64,000 nucleotides of DNA from NCBI GenBank assembly GCA_026874595.1, contig CM049306.1:80440142-80504141 (forward strand), in the 5' to 3' direction. The notes beneath the pieces are model-generated. The model was not told the DNA's origin, made no database searches, and was given only the letters and a program-made list of their open reading frames with translations. How positions within the stretch are numbered: position 1 is the first letter of the stretch; each line of letters starts with the position of its first letter. The position numbers and the translations under genes are program-made. This stretch comes from Sipunculus nudus. Its lineage: Eukaryota; Annelida; Sipuncula; Golfingiida; Sipunculidae. Positions 25,197 to 37,329 of the stretch are shown here, one piece after another.

Positions 25197-27164
25197 CAGC
25201 GGCGTACCTAGCCTCATTGCCACCAAGGGCGGTCTCAGAAATTGCCGCCCCTCTCACAAAACATTATAAAACTGGACCATAAATAGGGACATATCACGTC
25301 AAATTCCTTATTACAGGCTTATAGTTGACAACAACGCAAGTATATGGTATATCCATTAGCAGGGAATTCCTTCGTCACTATTTAAAGAGGAGTCATCTCT
25401 TTACTAATGAAAATAAATAAAAAAAAAAACCGCTCTAAATTCAAACAAGTATATTTCATAATTTAGTGCACAGAAATAATAAATTGTAAATAGAAAAAAA
25501 TATGTAAACAAAACTTCATTAAAAAAAACTTTATTTGGTGAGTGTTATTCAATTCTTAACGCATATAAATGCCTTGTCACTTCTGTGACTTCTAGATCCT
25601 GTTATTGCATATGACGGCAGCTTCACCTAATGGAGGGCTGTGATATGCATGGTGCTGCAGCAAGCAAGACACTTAGTCTTAACTTAAAACGCGTAATTTC
25701 ATGAGTTAATCATACGCAGCGCATGTTTAATGTTTCCAAATAAAAAATATTCAATGTATTGATAAACTGTGACATATTTGCTTAATTACAAGCCTGAAAG
25801 CCTGCTTTAATTCAAGGCTACATCAATATCATTTTATAATTAGTAATTATATTTCTTAACTTTGCGAGGTTTAATTAATGAAGTTTATGATTACTTGTTA
25901 TTAAGTAAAGTATTTGAATAAAGTTTAAGTACTATTATCATTAAACTATATATTATACATTAACTTGGAATGATTTGTCACAACATACAACAATTGTCGG
26001 TAGGTAGTGGATCATTAAACAGTTAATAACAGTACAAGCAAATATATCTTCATTTCAGTTTTGAACTCTATATAAAGTAAGACTGCTACTTGATACGTTA
26101 ACTGAACGGGTGGAATAGGCCAGGGCGATTCGTCTCGCCGGACATTTATAATAGATTTATATCTGAAATTCCTTAGTAAGTCTGGGTGAAAGATTGTTAT
26201 TATTCACGTGAGATAAAATATTATACATTAAATTCTATAACCAGTGGTTAATCAAAAGACACAAATTAAGGTAGTACTCAATATATTCACGATAGAAGAA
26301 ACATTTGTGCTTTAACGAGTCGTCTGTAAGACTATGGGGTATCATGGAAAAGGACATTTCAGGTTATTTCAGGCTGTTTAAATTTCATCGAATTAAGGAG
26401 AATTCAAAAGTCCAAGAGTGAATATTCTTTTACATTCCAAGGAAAAAAGCAACCGAATTCGTCATAATATTTTCCGCACAGACACTCTGTCCCCATTACT
26501 TGAGGTCATTGGTCTTCTGACATGGTTTATCCCTTGTTAAACATGCCCCGAGGAAATTCTGCAAACGTAGACGACCCTGAAATGCACGCTTTTGCATGAC
26601 TGGTCAAAATAGCATGTTGTTCTGATCTAATAAAGAAATGCAAGGCAAAAAAAGGGTATGGTTCTTTCTCAAGCAATTTTTTTTTCAGAATTCAGTGGGG
26701 GTGGGCGGTATTTTATATTTTACCTTTTTTGTATGTTTCTATAAAAATGTCATATGATCAGGGAAAAGCATGAAAAATAATATTTTTTTTTCTAAATAGA
26801 CAAAACCACTACATAAATTGTATTATTTATCTTCTTGAAAGGTTAAAATTTTAAAAAAATATTGATGGGGGGGGGGGGGGGTTAAAATCTATGGTGCCTG
26901 AGAACCATACCTTTTATTTTTTTGCCCAACAGAATAACATAGTTTTCTTCTCGCGTATAGCTTGCCTTTATCGAGATCGTTCGCAAATCATTTGGTTGGT
27001 TCCACTGCCGAGTTTATAATTCCTGAAATACTTTAAATTTCACCTTGAAAATCTTGAAAAGAAGGCCAAATTTGTACTAATTCGCCGAAATGCAGCCCCA
27101 AAAAAGTGCCGCACGGGTCGCCCCCCCCCCCCCCCCTCCCCACCCCCCCTTAAGTACGCCACTA
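25197..27164. mobile_element. hAT-type non-autonomous DNA transposon, 1,968 bp
   Basis: The left end CAGCGGCGTACCTA and the right end (TAGTGGCGTACTTA when reversed) form inverted termini. They are flanked by a perfect 8-bp direct repeat, AACTGAGC, at 25189-25196 and 27165-27172, the duplication size of hAT elements. The interior has no transposase frame and includes a C/G homopolymer just inside the right end. A smaller MITE is nested at 26644-26926. The right end lies only 190 bp before the DHRS11 start codon. Confidence 0.88.
26644..26926. mobile_element. 283-bp MITE, copy 1 (nested in the hAT element)
   Basis: Ends read ggcaaaaaaagggtatggtt and its inverse (agaaccatacctttt...gcc). The body aligns over most of its length to the reverse complement of 44962-45258. 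Shared landmarks include tgtcatatgatcagggaaaa and a poly-G run. Family unassigned. Confidence 0.8.
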
Positions 27165-27354
27165 AACTGAGCAGAGTGGACTCCGACAGCGGCAGGTCGA
27201 TATATATGTAAATGCGCTAATGTATCAGACAAGCAGCGGTAATAAGCCGTGCCCTTTGACCTGAAATGTACATCCTGACTTGCTTATTGTAACAAGCACA
27301 TACACGATCCCCGCTGATCACGCCTCACTTGTAAAAGGCACACAACTCAGCAAA

Positions 27355-30300
27355 ATGGAGCGTTGGTCAGGCCGAGTAGCCCTGGTCACGGGGGCGTCTG
27401 TCGGTATCGGAGCTGCTGTAGCTGAGCTGCTGGTCAAGCAGGGGATGACAGTGGTCGGATGTGCAAGAAACGTTGAACAAATTCAGGTGGGGCTCTCTGT
27501 CAATATGTTTTGAATATCAATACCACGGATAGTTCATAGACCTTCATGTCCTATGACACTCATGCTGGTCGGACATACGACTACGAATAAATCCACGTGA
27601 TAGAACCCAATCAGAGCAGTCTGCGCTGGTCAGATGCTGTACGTATATCATTCACATGGATTCACACCCATTGGCGAATGTTGTTACATTTTTTTTAAAC
27701 ACAGCACGCAGAACGTTGGGTTCATGGTCCAGCGTGTATCTAGCGTTTCTCATGTCCCTCCCGGCGACCTGCCAAATTATTGTTAGGCCTACGAAAAAGG
27801 GTTCTCTTTTATAAATTAATTATAGCTTGTCTCAAATGGCTGGCTCCTCCATGCATACAACAGAAACTATAAGACATAGAGGTAATGACAACAATAATTT
27901 ATTCAGAAAGAGCTACAAAAATGCACAAAGATATATACGAACCCAAAAATGATTGCCAAGGTTTCCTTCTGCACAGCAGAAACTGAGACTACGACCAGAG
28001 AAGCTAAATGCTGAGTGATACTAAACACAGCACGTCTGCCGTGTTCGTTGTCCCAGAGCTAGGAGAGCCAGAGACAGGGCTTGGTCACCTGATCACCAGG
28101 GCATGTCCCCGCTCTGGTTACTAGCCCTTCACCACCGGCTCTGTGGTCAAAGCCAGAGCTGCAGTTAAAGGTAACATTACCAAGGGAATATCCCCTGGCT
28201 GTCATCATCTCATCCCTGGTAATAACAGGGGGAGATGATTCGTGTAACTGTGTGTACCGTACCCAATGACATGTTGTCATGGCCTGCTGAATAAGCGGTA
28301 AAAACTGTACCTGTTCGACGTGGTGAAATCAAAATGTAATGTTACGGACGCTCGACACTGAATAGCTCTCAACCAGAGCAGACAGTTCTTTTTATATATG
28401 TCGTAAGGTGTACAGGTACGGCCACAAAGAACGCTGCGCTGCGCTGCAAATACTATAAGAATAGTATAAAGGCTGGGCATTTTTGCGGCGCTGCAAAGCG
28501 GAGAAAGTTGAACTTTTTTCAGTTTTGCTTTGAAGTGCTGCACAGCGAGGTGCAGCGCAGCATTTGGTGTGGACACCCCAGTGTATTTGCATGTACTCAA
28601 CATTTTCTGCAGCGCAGCGCCGCGTAGCGTTCGGTGTGAATGGGCCGTAAAACAAAAAAATGATATGCATGTAAATTAATTCCATTACACCCAGAAAAAG
28701 GCCATGGTAAATCCGGAGTGTAAAGATATGATGTGACACAGGGTTCCATGTTTGAAACGGACAGAAAAAAAGGCGGCGAATTGCATTATTCCTAACAGTT
28801 GATGAGAATAATGTGCTAGAAAGTAAGACTTGGGTGCCAGGGAGTCATTTCAACAGTGTTTTGACGAATAGATTGCCAGTGGGATAAACTGATATTATCA
28901 AGAACGCGTTGAAGTTTGGAATGATCCTTTTAATTATTTTTGTGTCGTCGATGGGTTGCTGTTTCGGCCATATAGAGACTTTGTCTCGTCCCAACTCCAA
29001 GAAGCTTTATTCCGGTTCACCCGGCTGCTTTCCGTCAATTTTTTTATCATACCTTGTCACAGATTTGGAATCCGCAACAAATAGAGACTGCAAAAAGAAA
29101 TCACTGCACGACGTAATTGGCGTGGCCTGCTGCATTTCGATGCATAGTGCTGAACTGTGAAATGGAACCGACACTTACAAGTATACATAAACTTACAATT
29201 CAGACTTTATTCAGCTTAAGGACTGAGAAATGCACTGGCAATTGATGAAGAATTATATAACAGCTGTGATGGTTGACTGAGTATGTCAGCTTCAACACAT
29301 GAAACCAAGAGTAAACTTATCAGAACTGTGTTCTATGTACGAATTAACATTGATTGATCCTGCGTCAGTTAGTGTACCCAATCGGCGTTTTCGTTCATGT
29401 CAGGTCGAAGAGGTAAAGTCCTAACTTTAGACTCTGCTGGACCAAGGTATTTTTCCTAAGATCCAGTAGTGCCTACGGATGCTTTCCTACGTTCCTTCCT
29501 GGGGCTTGCTTCTTATTATCGCAGATTTGTACCATTTATTTCTCAGATTGTTGCACCATTGAATCATTAGTGAACCATGACTCAAAACAGCAAGAACGCT
29601 GGGTACATCGACCTTGGGCCATAACGCAGATACGATGTTTCAGGAAATGAAACATCTTCTGACGTCACCATCAGTATTAGCCTATCCAGACTTTAAGAAA
29701 GATTTCGTCTTAGAAGTAGATGCATCCTTGCTAGGCCTGGGTGCCTGTTTTCGTCAGCTAGATGATCAAAATAGTCTTCACCCGATAGTTTACACTTCTA
29801 GGGTTTGCAAAGGGCTGAAAGAGACTATCCGGGCTATTCTAGTTCCTGCAGGCTTGAATAACTTGCCTTAAAATGGGCAGTTGTTGAAAACTATTCTGAT
29901 TATTTATCAAGGCGCAAATACTTTTCTGCACTGACAACAATCCACTAGTTTGTTTGTCTAAAACTAACCTTGTTGCTACTGAACAAAGGTGGGTTTCCAT
30001 ACTAGCTCCCTTTAGTCTAGAAATAAAGAATGCGCTGAGTCATCCTGTGATTAGTTTACAAGTATTGTTAGGACAGTCACAGCTGGCACCGGCTTAGGAA
30101 GTAATCTCATAGAGCAGTCAAGCCAAAGCAGTCATCCTGTTCTAGTCACTTCAGGGATCGACATCCGCTTTGTTTCCATCATAATCTTGACATCAGCGTT
30201 AAGAAATGCAGAGACATTGGTTAGGGAAGGGATGAGGAGGCTTTGGAAAATTAAAGAGATAGATTGGTCTCCTGATTCAGGTCTTTACTCTGAAGATGAC

Positions 30301-33300
30301 ATATCTGATGTAGTGCCTTGGTTAAGGGAATGATGGAAATACGTAGAATCCAATGATATTTTGTATATAGTTATACAAATGATAGATACATGATAAACAA
30401 TTTCTGGAACATGACCAGTTACGGTTGTCTTTAATCAACCTGGCACATGACCAGTGAGGACATCAAGCGGTATCGCGGACTCTGGCTTTCTTCAGATGTT
30501 TCAGGATAGGGATGTACAGTCAAGTCTCCGAATATATCAAGAAATGTTTTCAGTTGCCAGCGTTCCGACCATTTGAATTGCTCGCCATAGACTTTCTTAA
30601 GCGTGATCGAGGGAGGTGAGGCTTCCCAGATTTGCTAGTCCTCCTCAAGGACGCTTCAGCAAATTTGCTCAAGCAGTACCTTGTCTGAATCAAATAACTC
30701 CTTTGGTAGCAAATGCATTGAGCGATTGGTGGTTTACAAATTATAGGATCCCTATGAGATTACACACTGAAATCTTGAGAGTGGTGTTATTACCGGGCTT
30801 TGTAAACTCTTTGATGTCAAACGGAGTAGAGCATCACCTTATCATCCTGAAGGTAATACAATAACCAAGAGATTTATTTCATACCCTTTGCAATATAATA
30901 AAACCGATTCCTGCACGTGATATGCGGAAGTGGTCTGAAGTGCGCCACTCGTGTCATGCTTCAGAAATATGCCTTTACCGGTAGAAACAAGTTGTCTGAT
31001 AAGTTTCACGAGGATACATATGTAGTAATCTCTGTAAATGAGAATGACTGTACACTAATTGTCCAGTAATGGGAAAAGAAACTCGTATGGTCAACAGAAA
31101 TCTTCTCATTCTTGACGCAAGACAGGACGACCCTTATATCCCCGGGTTTGGGTAGGACAGTATTAATCAATCTGGGTCAGATTCAGATGATGCAGAGAGC
31201 CGAAGATCTTCTGTTTCAGATATGGACCTTCAAATGTTGTCCTTCAAGTTTAGTCCTGTTCTTGATGAAGGGCAGCCTGAAGTGGTTCCTCATTCAAGTG
31301 GAATCCGGAGGATTATGAACCAGAGGTGCAACCCAAACGTTCTAGTAGGTCAAACAAGGACATGCACAGCACTCCCCCAAATTGCCTAGAACTGTACTAT
31401 CATAGCGGCTAACTGATGGCACGTCAGCTAGGTTGTGCGTACTCTCTCGCCGTGTTCAGCGTTGCGAGGCAGCGACATGCACACATTCTTGGCTAAGTAG
31501 GAGTGAAAAACTGCATGCCGTCAGACGTTTTTAAATAACTTCCTGATGTAAGTTGAGTGCAGTTCCCGGGCTACAGGGTTTTACTTTTTCTAAACTGTAT
31601 GGGGATCCTGCTAAATAAATTAGAGCTCTTAATTCCGGCAGAGTAGATGTCCTCTCAGTGGATATGGGTGTAATGACCTCTGTAGCTATAATAATACCCG
31701 CTACTGTTGTTGTTGAGAAAGCACTGAGATTCCTGGATTTGCTTGACGAGTACCAGATTGAACCAAAATATGTTATTTTTCTATCTGTCATCCAGAGACT
31801 TGTAATGAATAGGCCAAATAAAGTCGCGGTTAACGCTGTATTGGCAGGCCGCGCAAGTGTAAATCTGTTATCTCAAAGGCTGAAACAGAGGGAGACCTCT
31901 GTGATTGTTGAGATGTTTCAAGTATTCAGCTTTGACAAACCAAAGTATATTTGGACGGATGGTTGTTATCTTACTGATTATGGAACAAAGATATATTGCG
32001 ATAACTTGAAGAGATGTGTTTTAAAGTTCTATGATGCTCTTCAACATAGTGATGAATGACGAAAATCTTTTTTTTCTCTTATGTAAACCACTGTGTTTAT
32101 GATACAGGGAACTTAGCCGTGACAAACACGACTCGATAGCCTTCACAGGCTTGTCATTGTTGGGATGCGTACGAATTAAAAAGATCAATTATGTATACGC
32201 TCACGGTTTGATCGGGATCATTTGCTTAATGCAGCTATGGTATAAACACCACGCAACTAGGTTTTCGCTGCAAACATAAATGACACCTCTAACGCCTAAG
32301 GACTTAACACAGATACCTGTATGAGAGAACAAAGAACAGACCGCGATAGCGTCCATTATATAATGACGCTTACCTACTTACGGCGATCAACCCCTGTATG
32401 GACCGGCCATCGTTAGGGTCACAGGATTTACAATTAAAGGGTTTCTCACGAACCTATTTGAGGTTCCATTGTTTCTAATTTTATATCATTGATAAAACCT
32501 GCCCTCCCTTGGTTTAACTCTGAATGTATACATCAATGACTTATTTTTAAGTGCTTTTTAAAATGCTCATAAAAATAAAATTGTCATTTTAAGAAATAAT
32601 TACTGAAAACTATATTTTACAGATATTGCGTGGATAATCCTTTTTATATTTAGGAGATCTGTAAAAAGCTGCCCGGGGAAAAAGGAAAACTCATTGCCAT
32701 ACGTTGTGACGTCACAAAAGAGGAAGATGTCCTCGCCATGTTTGAAGAGATCAGGAACCAACATGGCGGCGTGGACGTGTGTGTCAACAACGCTGGACTG
32801 GCTCACGAGGCGCCCCTGCTGTCAGGAAAAACATGCGACTGGGCTAATATGATAAATGTAATGTAGCTTTATTTACATTGGAAAATGCTTTCAGTGAAAA
32901 ATAACATTTGTATTATTTTGCCTTTAGAGAATTATTTTGAAAAAAAAGTTAATGTAACTGAGATGTAAATGCTTTAATCGGATCTTTGTATATACAAGTG
33001 CTACAGTAGGTGCTACAGTATTCATTGTACGTACAGTGGATTATTTGTGATTTTGCGGCCTTATGGTATTAATTCCAGTAAATGGATGCAAGTCGCTTTA
33101 CACTTCGAAGTCAAATATTTTAAAGAATTTTTCTCTTTTTTCGGCAAAAATTATTTCACAAAGCATTTATCCCAGGCTGTTTGTATCTTACTTCCCCAAT
33201 AAACTCTGTCAGGTGAACGTCCTGGGTCTGGCGATATGTACTCGGGAAGCGGTCAAGTCCATGAGAGAACGAGGGGTGGACGATGGTCACGTGATTCAGA

Positions 33301-36300
33301 TTAACAGGTGAGCGTATCGGATGAAAAATACCCAGCTGCTGTGAACTCCGTCAGAATTTGGTGATAAATTTGTAATTAGACATTAATATATATAAATACC
33401 AGAATTTGTCGTAATTATAATTATCAGAATTATCCATAATTATAATTATCAGAATTATTTTAATGGGGTTTAAGAAAAATTTACAAGAAGTTTCGTTTGC
33501 ACATATTATAATTATTATACATCTTATAGACTGATATATTTTCCATCAGTAGCTACATCTATGAATTCGTGTGTGTCATAGTTCACATCAGGCTCAAGAG
33601 ATAGCGCTGCATAAGTATTTTTGCTTCAGCATTTACTTAAATATTTGATATTATAAATCTACAAATTAGGTACTGTAGGCCTATCTCAAAACAAGGATAT
33701 CAGACCACTTCTTCTGACTAATCTATCTTATTTTTCCAATCTGACTATCCAAAATATACGGCTTCACTCACTAACAAACTAAATATCTAACTAATTAAAT
33801 GTGCCAATGTATAATGCACACAGACAAAGGCATGTTTAAGGCCAGGGGCACCATATTTTTAAACCATGTTGCATGTATTGTAATTCTCAATTAGCCTTCA
33901 CGCTTCCAGTTTAAGTCCCTCTAGCACCTTGTTTCCTAAATGTATTTCAGTATGGCCGGAAAGAGGGTCTTACCAAATGCGAGTTCTCACTTTTATTCAG
34001 CGACAAAGTTTGCTGTCAGCGCAATGGCGGAAGGGTTGAGAAACGAACTTAGAGAAATAAAGTCTCATATTCGAGTCAGTGTAAGTATAGCTGGAGGGAT
34101 AAATAATAATTGTTATCATTTATTTCAAGTGAAAAAGAGAAACCTAGACATATATTAATCATTAATGTATGGTAAAAGCCATTATTTATTCAACGATCGG
34201 AGTAGTCAGGAACGTTGTCTCTTCGCCAATATCAAGGTCCCCATTACCCGTTAAATAGGGACCAATAGCATATATAATGATGCGTTTACTGATTTAGGGG
34301 AGCGCATGTCTGTACCCATGCATTAGCCTCGCTGTACCTAAATTCGATTGAGTACTATATGTATAGCATACATTTACAAAATTCATTTACCGATTAATAA
34401 GAGTAGATTACTACCGGAGAGTACAAGCCACCAACCAAATATGTATACATAAATATACATCATGTAGAATGTGTTAAGATAAATATCCCCATCACACATA
34501 AACTTCATTTACCTTATTTGCTGCTGCTTTACAGAAACATGTGCCCCTCCCCCAGTCTCGAGCAATGCAACACTGATCAGCTACACCGGCATTGCAAATT
34601 GCAAGTGAAAACATACATTTGTGTATGTTAATAATGTTTCATAGATAGAAGTGTTGTTAACTCTTGAGCAATTCGTATGAAGACTACATTTTCCACGTCC
34701 TATAAGAGCATTATAACGGAAAAATTTTAAATCATAAATATTCTCTCTCTGATTGCTCTTTTTTCAGCACACAATAAAGGCGAGCTGATAGTCATTAAAG
34801 GGGGAATCTATAAGTAACGAGCAGACATTTTGTAAGGTTTTTATAAATTAATTATTTCAGTCAGATGAATAAAGGAGCAAAAGCATTTTGTAACAATCAG
34901 AACACGGAAATGTTTACTACATTGTAATTCGCTTGTGACTGTGTCGCGAAGTCTAATCATAAATAACTACGTGTCTGCAATCGCTACAATAACTACAGCT
35001 TCCCCCTACACCAACAAGATTAATATTGCGCCCAGTGGTCATTTTTGAAGGGGGCTCTGTAGGCTAAATAGGGAGACTCTGCACAACAGTCGTGTTTCAC
35101 TCACAAACGAATGTACATTTCGTGCCATGGGTTTCTTGGTGTCTTGACTCAGCAGTGGGGGTGTCACACACCCAGGGCCCGCAGGGGTGTTACATCGAGC
35201 CTGTTTGACATCAGGATTATCGCGTGTCCGTGTCATTAGTCCGAAACTGGATTGGAATTATGCAGATGTACATACATAGTTAAGCAACCATGAACAAAAT
35301 TGAGGCGGTTACCTCCACCAACGAAAAAAGCTTTCAAACTCTCCACTAGGGGAGAATTCAAAAAGTTACGAGAAAGGGTGTGCCGGCTTAAGAGGTATCA
35401 CAGAGGAAGATTTTTTTGTCCGATTAAGAATTAAAATTCCGATTTATTTTTTAAATGCTTTATCAACGATAATGTCATACTGTATTGCTTAATCAATTTG
35501 TATGCCTATTTGCTCTTTGTTTTACTCTCTGAAATTATACATTTGCAACATTTCTTATTTCAGCAAATCAGCCCAGGACTTGTGGAAACGGAATTCATTC
35601 GGAGAATGTCGAATGAAGAAAGAGCCAAGGCTCTATATAGCAGTATACACGTGAGTGGTTATTATTATATGCGACATATCACACAGGAAGTTGTCCTGTG
35701 TAATTATGTTTAACCAAGAATTAATGTATGTATGTTAATAATTATATCTCTTAGCTTTGCTTTATACATATGAGTTTATGTAAAATGTATTATTTCACAG
35801 TGTCTACAAGCTGAAGACATAGCGGAGGCTGTTCTGTACGTTTTGTCGGCGCCACCTCATGTCCAGGTTTGTTATATTTTCATTTTAATGTATTTCCTTT
35901 GGGAGTACTTCTATGTTTATTTTTTTTTTCAGTTCTATGACACTGTGCTTAAACCATTTTAAATTTGTTCTCACTCTTTTTATCTCGTTTTGAACTGCCA
36001 ATTTTTTTTTAAAGAAAAAGCAAGTAATAAATTAATATAAAACATATATGCTTACGATTAACATTAAAGTTGTAATTTAAAGGGGATTTTGAAATAGATT
36101 GGTACTTGCTAAAATATTGCCCTGAAATCGTTGGCTTACTCCTGTACACGAGTGTTAAAAAAGGGTGGACTGGACGCGATCACGGGCGTCAACACGTGTG
36201 GCTCTCCGTGCATCGCCCGGGCCACAACACCTGTTAATCGTGAGATGCCCTGAATTGACCCAAAAATATAAAAACTGTTCTGGCTGAAACATCGCGTGTT

Positions 36301-36845
36301 GCTGTGGTTTAGGAACCCGATACACGGGCTCACACTGTGCAGAGGCCTCTGGACCAATCGTGCAGTTTTGTTGCGACAGGTTCCACAATGTTCCACATTC
36401 AGCCCATGGACCATGTTGTTCATCAAGTAGAGATATATCACAGGACATGGAGGTCCATGTATGGACTAGTATGGACTAGTCCTTGTTTGGGATCTGTTGA
36501 TATGGCGCATACGGCCAGTCACGCGGCCTTGTTATGTTAAACAAACACACGTGGAGTGTGTTTAATCACATAGAAAAAAAAGGTGTTAAACAGCCGTATG
36601 GGAACTACTGAGTGTGCTTGGACGGGTTTGATGGGAAACATTTGCATAAAACAAAGCTGAACTGATAGTGTGAAAGAAAATTGCTCCTGATTATGTCTCT
36701 CTGTCCGTCTTTTCTAACATACACACCTCACCCAGACACCGACACGCACACACACATACATATATTTAATTATATATATATATCGTTACTTTTTAATTTG
36801 CAGGTCCATGACGTGCAGATCCGTTCCACAGAACAGGTTTCATAA
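27355..36845 (+). CDS. DHRS11: DHRS11-like short-chain dehydrogenase/reductase, intact
   Basis: Seven exons, 27355-27486, 32654-32857, 33213-33307, 33951-34080, 35564-35650, 35801-35866 and 36804-36845, give 251 residues; human DHRS11 has about 260. All joints keep frame and use GT-AG. Classical SDR landmarks are complete: TGASVGIG at residues 12-19 for the cofactor, Arg38 after the second strand (favours NADPH), Asp63, NNAG at 89-92, and the catalytic set Asn114, Ser144 (codon split by intron 3), Tyr159 and Lys163. SPG is at 190-192, with Thr196 behind it. Vertebrate DHRS11 is a cytosolic NADPH-dependent 3(17)beta-hydroxysteroid/carbonyl reductase; the substrate here is unknown. There is no signal peptide or membrane segment. 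Exons 2-6 match the decayed copy at 5.6-8.3 kb. The family could instead be named a generic farnesol-dehydrogenase-like SDR, since invertebrate members carry both labels. Confidence 0.93.
28417..28649. mobile_element. 233-bp MITE with TACGGCC ends
   Basis: Inverted ends TACGGCC...GAACGCTGCGCTGC and, reversed, TACGGCCCATTCACACCGAACGC. The GC-rich sub-terminal repeats (GCTGCGCTGC) contrast with the AT-rich intron. The form resembles PIF/Harbinger-type MITEs, but the superfamily is not proven. It lies in DHRS11 intron 1. Confidence 0.6.
28921..29160 (+). CDS. Hypothetical small secreted cysteine-containing ORF
   Basis: A 79-codon frame begins with a good signal-peptide-like stretch (MILLIIFVSSMGCCFG). 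The remainder of about 63 residues has single cysteines at 36 and 57 and an adjacent pair at 70-71 (VIGVACCISM). The CC pair recalls insulin-type A chains, but the other cysteines do not fit that spacing, so no family is assigned. It lies inside DHRS11 intron 1 on the same strand, between a MITE and the Ty3/gypsy fossil. No TATA box or poly(A) signal was found close by. It may be chance. Confidence 0.25.
   Translation: MILLIIFVSSMGCCFGHIETLSRPNSKKLYSGSPGCFPSIFLSYLVTDLESATNRDCKKKSLHDVIGVACCISMHSAEL
29400..31330 (+). mobile_element. Ty3/gypsy-type LTR retrotransposon fossil
   Basis: Pieces of a Ty3/gypsy polymerase appear in the expected order: the end of the reverse transcriptase near 29.45-29.6 kb, the RNase H start at 29.6-29.87 kb (LAYPDFKKDFVLEVDAS), the integrase zinc-finger region near 30.4-30.6 kb and part of the integrase core and tail to about 31.1-31.3 kb. 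No gag region and no LTRs were recognised. It is clearly broken, with on the order of ten or more interruptions, and looks old. It sits in DHRS11 intron 1 in the gene's orientation. Confidence 0.8.
31550..32060 (+). mobile_element. Fossil frame with a possible SGNH-hydrolase-like end
   Basis: An open stretch at 31658-32059 ends with a DGCYLTDYG-like pattern, similar in style to the Asp-x-x-His block of SGNH/GDSL esterase-like domains. It follows the Ty3/gypsy fossil directly and may be part of it or of another element. Broken, and treated as a fossil. The family call is tentative. Confidence 0.35.
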
Positions 36846-37034
36846 TACACGGGAGTTGCAGGGACTGAGACGTACAGCATGACGTGAGAATATATTTGGG
36901 CGGACTGATAAGAAAGACTTGAGATTTTCTTTTGTAACCCATTTTCTTAAATCTGTATCAATCATCTATGCTAGCATATGCATTATGCGAAGCATTCAAC
37001 ATAATTTGAAATCATTCAACATTAATTCATTTCT

Positions 37035-37040
37035 AATAAA
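37035..37040 (+). terminator. Poly(A) signal, DHRS11
   Basis: AATAAA followed by an A-rich run, 190 bp after the DHRS11 stop codon. Confidence 0.6.
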
Positions 37041-37329
37041 AAAAAGAACCTTTAAAAAAATTACTACTTTTAAGTTTAGTTCTGTCATACCCCTTGATTT
37101 AATTCCCGTATGACTGATAGTGCGTTTGGGTTTCCTTGGTTTAGATTAATCTTGTATAGGTCCCCATGTCTGCATGCTATTTCTAGCTGCCAGGAAACAT
37201 TAAAATTTAATTAATATTTGTTTCATTGTTTCAAGTAAAGCTTCGACTCGGAAAAATCTACCACACTTTTTGTGCGAATATCTGAATATCACTTTCTGTC
37301 TCTTTTTTCATCATGCTTACTGAATTTCC

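Noticed and set aside
36136-36448. Two overlapping ~100-codon minus-strand frames in DHRS11 intron 6
   Set aside because: A resemblance to a Tc1-like transposase start was considered, but the motifs did not line up in any frame.
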